From: Pseudomonas sp. | GTDB lineage: Bacteria; Pseudomonadota; Gammaproteobacteria; Pseudomonadales; Pseudomonadaceae | Direction of reading: 5' to 3' | Assembly: GCA_029239415.1 (NCBI GenBank) | Contig: JAQZAY010000163.1 | Location: 1 to 8,080 of the forward strand | DNA length: 8,080 nucleotides | Part shown: positions 1 to 7,108 of the stretch, in pieces | How the letters are laid out: every line of letters begins with the position of its first letter | How positions within the stretch are numbered: the stretch's first letter is position 1 | Notes under the pieces: generated by a model | Told to the model about the DNA's origin: nothing | The model's input: only the letters and a program-made list of their open reading frames with translations | Database searches by the model: none | Program-made: the position numbers and the translations under genes

Positions 1-3
1 TTT

Positions 4-759
4 TCAGTTTCCCGCGGCGCGACAGATCGCACCGAACTCATCTGCATTCAGGGACGCTCCACCAATGAGCCCCCCATCGATATCCGGCATGCCGAACAGC
101 TCGACCGCATTGGCCGCCTTCACGCTGCCGCCGTATAGAAGCTGCACATTACGCGCAACTTCTGGATTCTTTGCCGCCAGCTGGGCCCGGATGGCCGCAT
201 GCACATCCTGGGCTTGCTGTGGCGTGGCCGTGAGGCCGGTACCGATGGCCCATACAGGCTCATAGGCAATGACTGCATTGGCGAAGACATCAACACCGAA
301 AGCCTCGATGATGCTGTTCAACTGACGCCCGACAACTTCGAGCGTCTTGCCAGCCTCGCGCTCTTCAAGAGTTTCCCCTATGCAGAGCACTGGCTTCAAA
401 CCACTTGCCTGGGCGGCTGCAAACTTGCGGTTGAGTACTTCGTCGTCTTCGCCAACGATCTGGCGACGCTCCGAGTGCCCTACCAACACCAACTTGCAAC
501 CCACTTCGGCCAGCTGGCTCGGCGCAATCTCGCCGGTCAGCGCGCCCTGTTCGGGCGTTACAGCAGAATTCTGGCCACCTACGGTAATCCCCTTGCTTTG
601 CAAGCCATCAACCACTTGGTTGATGAACAATGCCGGCGGAAATACCGCAACTTCCACACCGCTCGGGAGAGCAAGATTGCTCAAGCCCTGGATCAGCTCA
701 GCGACGCTGGCGCGGGTACCGTGCATCTTCCAGTTACCAGCTACCATGGTGCGACGCAT
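4..759 (-). CDS. tpiA: Triosephosphate isomerase
   Basis: Cytosolic glycolytic and gluconeogenic enzyme that interconverts dihydroxyacetone phosphate and glyceraldehyde 3-phosphate as a homodimeric (beta/alpha)8 barrel. The 251-residue product has the usual family length and a complete active site. Asn9 and Lys11 lie in NWKMH, the electrophilic His95 in VGHSERR, and the catalytic base Glu167 in [11 protein letters not shown], which continues into the flexible loop 6. The phosphate-binding loops YGGSVK (209-214) and GGLIGGASL (229-237) are also present. The ATG at 757-759 is preceded by GAGG six bases upstream. The in-frame Met5 is less likely because it lacks this spacing. The gene follows glmM by 65 bases and has its own candidate promoter there. 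The stop TGA lies four bases from the left edge, so anything downstream (secG in many pseudomonads) is outside the view. Confidence 0.98.
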   Translation of the reverse strand: MRRTMVAGNWKMHGTRASVAELIQGLSNLALPSGVEVAVFPPALFINQVVDGLQSKGITVGGQNSAVTPEQGALTGEIAPSQLAEVGCKLVLVGHSERRQIVGEDDEVLNRKFAAAQASGLKPVLCIGETLEEREAGKTLEVVGRQLNSIIEAFGVDVFANAVIAYEPVWAIGTGLTATPQQAQDVHAAIRAQLAAKNPEVARNVQLLYGGSVKAANAVELFGMPDIDGGLIGGASLNADEFGAICRAAGN

Positions 760-789
760 GCTTTACCTCGTCGGTCAAAGTGGGCGCAG

Positions 790-818
790 ATCTTACCCAA
801 CCCGCGCCGCGCTGGCAA
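790..818 (-). promoter_or_regulatory. Candidate sigma-70 promoter for tpiA
   Basis: On the minus strand a -35 box TTGCCA (813-818, five of six consensus bases) is followed by a 17-base spacer and a -10 box TAAGAT (790-795, four of six). Transcription would start near 783, giving a leader of about 24 bases that contains the tpiA GAGG ribosome-binding site. The spacer is G+C-rich (GCGCGGCGCGGG). Box quality, ideal spacing and position between glmM and tpiA support it. It is a prediction by eye only. Confidence 0.55.
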
Positions 819-824
819 GCGTAT

Positions 825-2165
825 TCAAGCGCAAACTTCACCGACCAGTCTTGCCAGGGCCTCGGCGTGGCCGCGCACCTGGTTTTCATCGTCGCCTTCG
901 ACCATCACCCGCACCAGTGGCTCGGTCCCGGACTTGCGCAGCAGCACGCGGCCGCGACCGGCCATGGCCTCGGTGACCTTGGCGCTGGCCTCCTGCACCG
1001 ACGGGTGCTCCAGCGGATCGAGCGCGCCTGCGCCATAGCGCACGTTGATCAATACCTGCGGGCACTTGCGCAAGGCCTGGCGAGCCTGCGCCAGCGTCTC
1101 GCCACGGCGCTTGAGGGCCATCAGCACCTGCAGCGCGGCGATGATCGCATCGCCCGTGGTGGTGTAGTTGCAGCACACCAGGTGCCCGGAGTTCTCGCCA
1201 CCGAGCTGCCAGTTGCGCTCGAGCAGCTCGGCCATGACATAGCGGTCGCCGACCTTGGCCCGCACGAACGGGATATCCAGGTCCTTGAGCGCCAGCTCCA
1301 GCCCGAGGTTGCTCATCAGCGTGCCGACCACCCCGCCCTGCAGCTTGTTGCGCTCGTGCAGGTCGCGGACGATCACGTAGAGCAGCTCGTCGCCGTCGAC
1401 GATCGCGCCGGTGTGGTCGACCATCAGCACGCGGTCGCCGTCACCGTCGAAGGCAATGCCCAGGTCGGCATGACCGACCAGTACCGCGGCCTGCAACGAC
1501 TCGATATGGGTCGAGCCGCAGCTTTCGTTGATGTTCAGGCCATCGGGCTGGGCGTGCAGCACCGTCACCTCGGCGCCCAGCTCACGGAAGACGCTCGGGG
1601 CCACCTTGTAGGTCGCGCCATGGGCGCAGTCGACCACCAGCTTGAGGCCGGCGAAGTCGGTGCTGGTCGGCACGCTGCTCTTGCAGAACTCGATGTAGCG
1701 GCCTGCGGCGTCGTTGATACGCGATACCTTGCCCAGCTTGCCCGACTCGACCACGGTCATCGGCTGGTCGAGCAGCTCCTCGATCATCAGCTCGATCTCG
1801 TCGGGCAGCTTGGTGCCCTGCCCCGAGAAGAACTTGATGCCGTTGTCGTCGTGCGGGTTGTGCGAGGCACTGATGACGATGCCGGCCTCGGCATGGAAGG
1901 TGCGGGTCAGGTAGGCGATGGCCGGTGTCGGCATTGGCCCGAGGAGCATCACATCAGCGCCTGCGGCGGACAGGCCGGCCTCGATCGCGGATTCGAACAT
2001 GTACCCCGAGATACGCGTGTCCTTGCCTACCAGGACGCGGCAGGCGCCCTGCTTGCGGAAGGCCATGCCCGCCGCCCAGCCAAGCTTAAGCATGAAATCG
2101 GGCGTGATGGGGAACTCGCCCACACGCCCACGAATACCATCGGTACCAAAATATTTTCTGCTCAT
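825..2165 (-). CDS. glmM: Phosphoglucosamine mutase
   Basis: Cytosolic alpha-D-phosphohexomutase that converts glucosamine 6-phosphate to glucosamine 1-phosphate, feeding UDP-GlcNAc for peptidoglycan and LPS. The product has 446 residues (E. coli GlmM has 445). It shows the N-terminal FGTDGIRG (6-13), the phosphoserine loop [12 protein letters not shown] (98-109) with Ser101 as the residue phosphorylated in the family, and the metal-binding FDGDGDR (239-245) with Asp240, Asp242 and Asp244. The sugar-binding GGENSGH (322-328) and C-terminal phosphate-binding [10 protein letters not shown] (411-420) are also present. I chose the ATG at 2163-2165, with GGAG six bases upstream at 2172-2175. A TTG four codons further upstream overlaps that ribosome-binding site and is unlikely to be used. 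The gene begins 18 bases after folP stops, so the two are probably cotranscribed. Confidence 0.98.
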   Translation of the reverse strand: MSRKYFGTDGIRGRVGEFPITPDFMLKLGWAAGMAFRKQGACRVLVGKDTRISGYMFESAIEAGLSAAGADVMLLGPMPTPAIAYLTRTFHAEAGIVISASHNPHDDNGIKFFSGQGTKLPDEIELMIEELLDQPMTVVESGKLGKVSRINDAAGRYIEFCKSSVPTSTDFAGLKLVVDCAHGATYKVAPSVFRELGAEVTVLHAQPDGLNINESCGSTHIESLQAAVLVGHADLGIAFDGDGDRVLMVDHTGAIVDGDELLYVIVRDLHERNKLQGGVVGTLMSNLGLELALKDLDIPFVRAKVGDRYVMAELLERNWQLGGENSGHLVCCNYTTTGDAIIAALQVLMALKRRGETLAQARQALRKCPQVLINVRYGAGALDPLEHPSVQEASAKVTEAMAGRGRVLLRKSGTEPLVRVMVEGDDENQVRGHAEALARLVGEVCA

Positions 2166-2183
2166 AGGGGGCTCCAATCTCTT

Positions 2184-3035
2184 TTATTCGGCGTCTTGCA
2201 CGGCAGCGATCATGCGCACTACATCCACGGTCTGGGCCACGTCGTGGACGCGAAGGATACTCGCGCCCTTGGTCATGGCCAGGGCCGCCAGCGCGAGGCT
2301 GCCGTAAAGCCGCTCTTCGACCGGACGATCCAGCGTCAGGCCGATCATGCTCTTGCGCGAGACCCCCACAAGCAGTGGGCGCCCCAGGCGATAGAGTGCT
2401 TCCATGTGCTTGAACAGGCTCAGGTTGTGCGCCAGGGTCTTGGCGAAACCGAAGCCTGGATCAAGGATGATCCGTTGTGCGTCGATACCTGCTGTCGCGC
2501 AGACAGCCATACGACCTTCAAGATAGCGCGTCACATCGGCGGTCACATCCTCATAGTGAGGATTGTCCTGCATGGTGCCGGGCTCGCCACGCATGTGCAT
2601 CAGGCACACCGGCAGGCCGGTGGCGGCCGCGGCATCGAGGGCGCCATCACGCTCCAGGCCACGCACGTCGTTGATCAGTCCCGCGCCCAGGCGGGCCACC
2701 TCGCGCATCACCGCAGGGGTCGAGGTATCGACCGAGATGATCACGTCCAGGCGGGTGTTGATGGCCTCGACGATCGGCGCCACGCGCTCGAGCTCCTCGA
2801 CCGGCGACACTGCGCGCGCCCCGGGACGGGTGGACTCGCCGCCGACATCGATCAGCGTCGCTCCCGCTGCCGCCATCGCCTCGGCGTGACGCAGGGCTGC
2901 GTCGCGCTGGGTGAACCGGCCGCCGTCGGAGAAGGAATCTGGAGTGATATTGAGAATACCCATGACATGGGTACGCGACAAATCAAGAACCCGGTTGCCG
3001 CAAGGCAACCGGGTCGGGTACTGCTGTGAGCTCAT
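2184..3035 (-). CDS. folP: Dihydropteroate synthase
   Basis: Folate-pathway enzyme that condenses 6-hydroxymethyl-7,8-dihydropterin pyrophosphate with p-aminobenzoate to give dihydropteroate. It is the target of sulfonamides. The 283-residue TIM barrel carries all family signatures: GILNITPDSFSDGG (26-39), IDVGGESTRPGA (62-73), SVDTS (101-105), INDVRG (121-126), MHMRGEPGTMQ (146-156), DPGFGFAKT (192-200), GVSRKSMIG (224-232) with the pterin-contacting Lys, and the terminal RVHDV (262-266). It resembles the chromosomal enzyme. I see no insertion in the pABA loops of the kind found in resistant alleles, but an alignment would be needed to be sure. The ATG at 3033-3035 has AAGGG five bases upstream, and that ribosome-binding site includes the last two bases of the ftsH stop codon. 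Codons 8-27 encode two strong hairpins (listed separately). Confidence 0.98.
   Translation of the reverse strand: MSSQQYPTRLPCGNRVLDLSRTHVMGILNITPDSFSDGGRFTQRDAALRHAEAMAAAGATLIDVGGESTRPGARAVSPVEELERVAPIVEAINTRLDVIISVDTSTPAVMREVARLGAGLINDVRGLERDGALDAAAATGLPVCLMHMRGEPGTMQDNPHYEDVTADVTRYLEGRMAVCATAGIDAQRIILDPGFGFAKTLAHNLSLFKHMEALYRLGRPLLVGVSRKSMIGLTLDRPVEERLYGSLALAALAMTKGASILRVHDVAQTVDVVRMIAAVQDAE
2957..2973 (-). other. Second hairpin in the folP 5' coding region
   Basis: Perfect inverted repeat with arms TACCCAT and ATGGGTA (2957-2963 and 2967-2973) and a three-base loop. It lies 15 bases beyond the first folP hairpin and covers codons 21 to 27, just before the conserved GILNITPDSF motif. It is weaker than the first hairpin and may simply be a consequence of the codons used. 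Confidence 0.4.
2989..3014 (-). other. 11-bp hairpin inside the folP 5' coding region
   Basis: Arms 2989-2999 and 3004-3014 are perfectly complementary over 11 base pairs around a four-base loop (TTGC in the mRNA sense). The mRNA-sense arms are ACCCGGTTGCC and GGCAACCGGGT. The structure spans bases +22 to +47 of folP, roughly codons 8 to 16 (T-R-L-P-C-G-N-R-V). It is one of the most stable local structures in the window. A position just downstream of an initiation codon could affect translation start or mRNA decay. Function is inferred. Confidence 0.6.
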
Positions 3036-3043
3036 AAGTGCCC

Positions 3044-3046
<3 letters not shown>
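3036..3046 (-). promoter_or_regulatory. folP ribosome-binding site overlapping the ftsH stop
   Basis: On the minus strand the sequence TAAGGGCACTT directly precedes the folP ATG. The TAA (3044-3046) is the ftsH stop codon. TAAGGG serves as the Shine-Dalgarno, with five bases between AAGGG and the ATG. Terminating ribosomes would sit on the folP initiation site, which suggests translational coupling of folP to ftsH. The coupling is inferred from the arrangement. Confidence 0.75.
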
Positions 3047-4948
<1,902 letters not shown>

Positions 4949-4964
4949 GTCGTTCAATTAGCTA

Positions 4965-4970
4965 CCCTCT
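4965..4970 (-). promoter_or_regulatory. ftsH ribosome-binding site (supports TTG start at 4957)
   Basis: AGAGGG on the minus strand is the only strong Shine-Dalgarno near the ftsH start. It lies seven bases before a TTG at 4955-4957, which is ideal, but 16 bases before the ATG at 4946-4948, which is too far for efficient initiation. This points to TTG as a real start that adds three residues to the commonly quoted MAKN N-terminus. Confidence 0.55.
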
Positions 4971-5105
4971 GAGGTCGGCGCACGACGCAGCCGTGCCTCG
5001 CATGATATTCACCGGCCTAACTTACTACATTACCTACGCATACGCAGGTGCCGTCTGTAACCCTTTGTGAACCTAGACTACACGATGTTCAGCCAAGTCA
5101 GGCAG

Positions 5106-5136
5106 GGCATCCGATTGGAATAAACTATCGGATGCC
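5106..5136. repeat. Perfect 10-bp inverted repeat between rlmE and ftsH
   Basis: Arms GGCATCCGAT (5106-5115) and ATCGGATGCC (5127-5136) are exactly complementary around an 11-base A/T-rich loop. The repeat begins 23 bases after the rlmE stop and ends about 150 bases before ftsH. No T-run follows on either strand, so it is not a standard intrinsic terminator. It could be a 3'-end stabiliser or processing structure for rlmE mRNA, a partial attenuator, or a protein-binding palindrome. The surrounding 202-base spacer (4958-5159) otherwise holds the ftsH leader. I see no convincing sigma-70 promoter or heat-shock (RpoH) promoter in it. The best -10, TATCAT at 5011-5016 on the minus strand, lacks a good -35. 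Confidence 0.65.
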
Positions 5137-5159
5137 ACGAAAACCGTCGATACACCGCC

Positions 5160-5783
5160 TTACTCGCCGCGATATCCCCTCGCCATCAGGTACTGCTCGC
5201 GCGAACGGTCACGCGAGGAGTCGGGCTTGATCATGGTGACCTTCTCGAACTTCTTGCGCGTGTCTTTCAGATATACGTCAAACCCTTCGCCCTGGAAGAT
5301 CTTGATGACGAAATCGCCACCGGGCTTGAGTACGCGAGTGGCAAGATCCAGCGCCAGTTCGCAGAGGAACATGGCCTTTGGTATATCCACTTCAGGCGTA
5401 CCACTCATATTGGGGGCCATGTCGGAAATCACAAGGTCCACGTGCGTGTCGCCGACCGCCTCGAGGATCTGCGCCAGCACTTCGTCCTGGGTGAAGTCGC
5501 CCTGAATGAAGGTGACGTCCGGGATGCTGTCCATTTCCAGGATGTCGGAGGCGATCAGGCGGCCCTGGCCACCGATCAGCCGGCTGGTCACCTGCGACCA
5601 GCCCCCGGGCGCGGCGCCCAGGTCGATCACGCTCATGCCCGGGCGAATGAGCCGGTACTTCTCCTGGATCTCGAGCAGCTTGTAGCTTGCGCGCGAGCGA
5701 TAACCATCCTTCTGCGCCTTTTTGACGTAGGGATCGTTGAAGTGTTCTTTCAGCCAACCAAGGCTTGTCTTGGAACGCGCCAT
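5160..5783 (-). CDS. rlmE: 23S rRNA (uridine-2552-2'-O)-methyltransferase
   Basis: RlmE (FtsJ/RrmJ) uses S-adenosylmethionine to 2'-O-methylate U2552 in the 23S rRNA A-loop late in 50S assembly. The 207-residue product (E. coli 209) is a single Rossmann-fold methyltransferase domain. The SAM-binding motif is [13 protein letters not shown] (52-64), with an acidic motif around SDILEMD (79-85). The K-D-K-E catalytic tetrad is intact as Lys35 (ASYKLLEI), Asp121 ([10 protein letters not shown]), Lys161 (FVIKIFQG) and Glu196 ([10 protein letters not shown]). Each is three residues earlier than in E. coli, as expected from the shorter N-terminus. The ATG at 5781-5783 has GAGG six bases upstream. The gene diverges from yhbY across 103 bases and precedes ftsH by about 200 bases, the same order as in E. 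coli, where the pair was first studied as ftsJ-ftsH. Confidence 0.98.
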   Translation of the reverse strand: MARSKTSLGWLKEHFNDPYVKKAQKDGYRSRASYKLLEIQEKYRLIRPGMSVIDLGAAPGGWSQVTSRLIGGQGRLIASDILEMDSIPDVTFIQGDFTQDEVLAQILEAVGDTHVDLVISDMAPNMSGTPEVDIPKAMFLCELALDLATRVLKPGGDFVIKIFQGEGFDVYLKDTRKKFEKVTMIKPDSSRDRSREQYLMARGYRGE

Positions 5784-5840
5784 TGGGCACCTCGATGATT
5801 AGGGGTCGTGAATGACTGGGCGGAGCCACGAGCCCTCGGG

Positions 5841-5846
5841 TAAAAT
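5841..5846 (+). promoter_or_regulatory. Candidate -10 element for yhbY
   Basis: TAAAAT (five of six to TATAAT) lies 40 bases before the yhbY ATG and would give a leader of roughly 35 bases. The -35 region is poor: the best is TGGGCG, three of six matches at an 18-base spacing. The call is therefore weak and may depend on an activator. The element is the mirror image of the rlmE -10 (5855-5860), and together they form a perfect 7-bp inverted repeat with an 8-base centre. Confidence 0.35.
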
Positions 5847-5854
5847 AGCCGCCA

Positions 5855-5883
5855 ATTTTACAGAATCAGACGAAAAGGGTCAG
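5855..5883 (-). promoter_or_regulatory. Candidate sigma-70 promoter for rlmE
   Basis: On the minus strand a -35 box CTGACC (5878-5883, four of six consensus bases) is separated by exactly 17 bases from a -10 box TAAAAT (5855-5860, five of six). Transcription would begin near 5848, giving a leader of about 65 bases before rlmE. The -35 box lies at the yhbY ribosome-binding site, so use of this promoter would interfere with rightward transcription. This is a prediction by eye. Confidence 0.45.
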
Positions 5884-5886
5884 ATT

Positions 5887-6195
5887 ATGCCGCTCAATAA
5901 CGAGCAGAAGAAGCAGTACAAGTCCATTGGTCATGACCTCAAGCCGGTCCTGATCGTTGCTGGCAACGGTTTGACCGAGGGCGTCGTCGCCGAACTGGAA
6001 CGCGCCTTGGCCGACCACGAGCTGATCAAGGTCGAAATCCGTTCCGAGGATCGTGAAGAACGCGCTGCCGCGATCGACGCGCTGTGCAAGGCCGGCCGCG
6101 CAGAGCTGGTGCAGACCATCGGCAAGAAAGCGCTGATCTACCGCAAGAACCCGCAGCCCAACAAGCAGCTGTCGAACATCCACCGCTACAAGTGA
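5887..6195 (+). CDS. yhbY: Ribosome assembly RNA-binding protein YhbY (CRM domain)
   Basis: Small CRM-domain RNA-binding protein that associates with pre-50S particles. The IF3-C-like fold binds RNA in bacteria and in plant organelle splicing factors. The 102-residue product matches the single-domain bacterial family length. It shows the conserved GNGLTEGVV (26-34), a central basic and acidic helix-strand region (IKVEIRSEDREER, 47-59), and the signature segment IGKKALIYRKNP (78-89), which contains the family's basic loop. I chose the ATG at 5887-5889, preceded by AAAAGGG seven bases upstream. An upstream in-frame ATG at 5812 would add 25 residues unlike the family and would place the start before the likely promoter. 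Tandem in-frame stops TGA TAG end the gene (6193-6198). It is the only plus-strand gene here. It diverges from rlmE, which also acts on the 50S subunit, and converges on the membrane protein gene. Confidence 0.96.
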   Translation: MPLNNEQKKQYKSIGHDLKPVLIVAGNGLTEGVVAELERALADHELIKVEIRSEDREERAAAIDALCKAGRAELVQTIGKKALIYRKNPQPNKQLSNIHRYK

Positions 6196-6203
6196 TAGCG
6201 GAT

Positions 6204-6234
6204 CCGGTCAGCGGCGCAAGCGCGCCCTGACCGG
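6204..6234. terminator. Strong hairpin at the yhbY / membrane-protein convergence
   Basis: CCGGTCAG (6204-6211) pairs with CTGACCGG (6227-6234), and GGCGC (6213-6217) pairs with GCGCC (6222-6226). This gives a 13-bp G+C-rich stem with one bulged base (6212) and a four-base loop. It starts nine bases after the yhbY stop and overlaps the last codons and stop of the minus-strand membrane protein gene. Its position at a tail-to-tail junction suggests a bidirectional transcript end or 3'-end protection. No T-run follows on either strand, so termination by this element alone is uncertain. Confidence 0.45.
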
Positions 6235-6654
6235 GACCGGCTGGGCCACCAGCACGATGCCGGAAAAGCCCAGCACCAGGAAGCAGAACATCTGCCAGCG
6301 CTCGCCCACGGAAATCCCGTAGCGAAGGGTGTAGTAGCTGACACAGGCAGCGAAGCCCAGCAGCAGCATCTGGCCACGAAACTGCCGCCACCAGGCGGCC
6401 AGGCCATCGACCCTCGCCAGCACCGCCAGCTGGGTCATCAGCCCGAGCAACGCCACGCCGATCAACCAGCGGTCGATCTGCGCAGCCACGTCCTGGACCA
6501 GCAACGGCGCCAGGCCGCTGACCTTGAGCGCTGGCACCAGCCCCACGTGGAACACCCACAGGCCACCGACCCAGAAGACCTGGGCCAGTTGCCAGAGGAT
6601 GCCCTCGAGGGCCGGCGCCCGCAGGCGCCTGTCAGAGATGCTTGACTTCGACAA
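6208..6654 (-). CDS. Small four-helix membrane protein, DUF4149-like, function unknown
   Basis: I recognise no characterised function. The 148-residue reading has four likely membrane helices at about 17-37, 62-80, 95-112 and 119-138, short loops and an Arg-rich C-terminus ([10 protein letters not shown]). The first helix, with [17 protein letters not shown], resembles DUF4149 integral membrane proteins; this is recalled, not searched. Absence of a signal peptide and catalytic motifs gives no hint of activity. The start is uncertain. A TTG at 6652-6654 overlaps the greA end by 23 bases with a weak GAG upstream. An ATG at 6697-6699 has a better Shine-Dalgarno (AAGGA, eight bases upstream) but adds 15 Arg/Ser-rich residues and overlaps greA by 68 bases. 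No ATG, GTG or TTG exists between greA's stop and the first helix. The gene should be cotranscribed with carB-greA and probably translationally coupled to greA. Confidence 0.75.
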   Translation of the reverse strand: MSKSSISDRRLRAPALEGILWQLAQVFWVGGLWVFHVGLVPALKVSGLAPLLVQDVAAQIDRWLIGVALLGLMTQLAVLARVDGLAAWWRQFRGQMLLLGFAACVSYYTLRYGISVGERWQMFCFLVLGFSGIVLVAQPVPVRARLRR

Positions 6655-7108
6655 TCTCGTACTCGACCGTGCCGCTTGGCGTCTTGACCACCACGACATC
6701 ACCTTCTTCCTTGCCGATGATGGCACGGGCGATCGGCGCGCTGGCCGACAGCTTGCCGCGCTTGATGTCGGCCTCGTCCTCGCCAACGATCTGGTAGGTC
6801 ACCCGGTCGTCGGTCTCGGTGTTGGCCAGCTCGACGGTCGTGCCGAAGATCACCTTGCCCGTGTGGGCGATGGTGGTCACATCGATCACCACCGAGTTCT
6901 GCAGGCGGCCTTCGATATCGCGGATGCGCGCCTCGACCATGCCCTGCTCTTCGCGGGCCGCATGGTACTCGGCGTTTTCCTTGAGGTCACCGAGCTCGCG
7001 AGCCTCGCCGATCGCCTGGCTCAGGCGCGGGCGTTCGGTCTTGCTCAGGAAGGTCAGCTCTTCTTCCAGGGCGCGGGCGCCCTGGACGGTCATGGGGTAC
7101 TTGATCAT
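6632..7108 (-). CDS. greA: Transcription elongation factor GreA
   Basis: GreA enters the RNA polymerase secondary channel and stimulates cleavage of backtracked transcripts, rescuing arrested complexes and aiding fidelity. The 158-residue product equals the E. coli length. The N-terminal antiparallel coiled coil (about 1-75) carries the tip motif [17 protein letters not shown] (40-56), with the acidic Asp41 and Glu44 that hold catalytic Mg2+ in the family. The C-terminal FKBP-like domain (about 80-158) includes GEDEAD and SPIARALIGK-type segments (here [17 protein letters not shown]). I chose the ATG at 7106-7108, with AGGA eight bases upstream. It overlaps the carB TGA as ATGA. A longer in-frame reading to 7180 would overlap carB heavily and adds residues foreign to the family. 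greA directly after carB is a typical pseudomonad arrangement. Confidence 0.98.
   Translation of the reverse strand: MIKYPMTVQGARALEEELTFLSKTERPRLSQAIGEARELGDLKENAEYHAAREEQGMVEARIRDIEGRLQNSVVIDVTTIAHTGKVIFGTTVELANTETDDRVTYQIVGEDEADIKRGKLSASAPIARAIIGKEEGDVVVVKTPSGTVEYEIVEVKHL

Noticed and set aside
816..831. Short direct repeat CAAGCG with a 10-base period between glmM and tpiA
   Set aside because: Six-base repeats are expected by chance in this composition, and no third copy is present.
2163..2177. TTG start four codons upstream for glmM
   Set aside because: The TTG overlaps the GGAG ribosome-binding site that serves the ATG at 2163-2165. The 446-residue form fits the family.
630..3029. 799-codon open frame on the plus strand antisense to tpiA, glmM and folP
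   Set aside because: It is opposite three intact, well-recognised genes. Its translation is rich in His, Gln, Ala and Arg with no domain, as expected from the reverse complement of G+C-rich codons.
4971..4999. Possible stem in the ftsH leader (GCACG/CGTGC with an outer GAG/CTC)
   Set aside because: Only five contiguous pairs with a large asymmetric internal loop. It is too weak to claim as a thermosensor or riboswitch.
5812..5886. N-terminal extension of yhbY from the ATG at 5812
   Set aside because: It has no ribosome-binding site, lies upstream of the likely promoter, and encodes 25 residues not typical of YhbY. The ATG at 5887 has a strong AAAAGGG.
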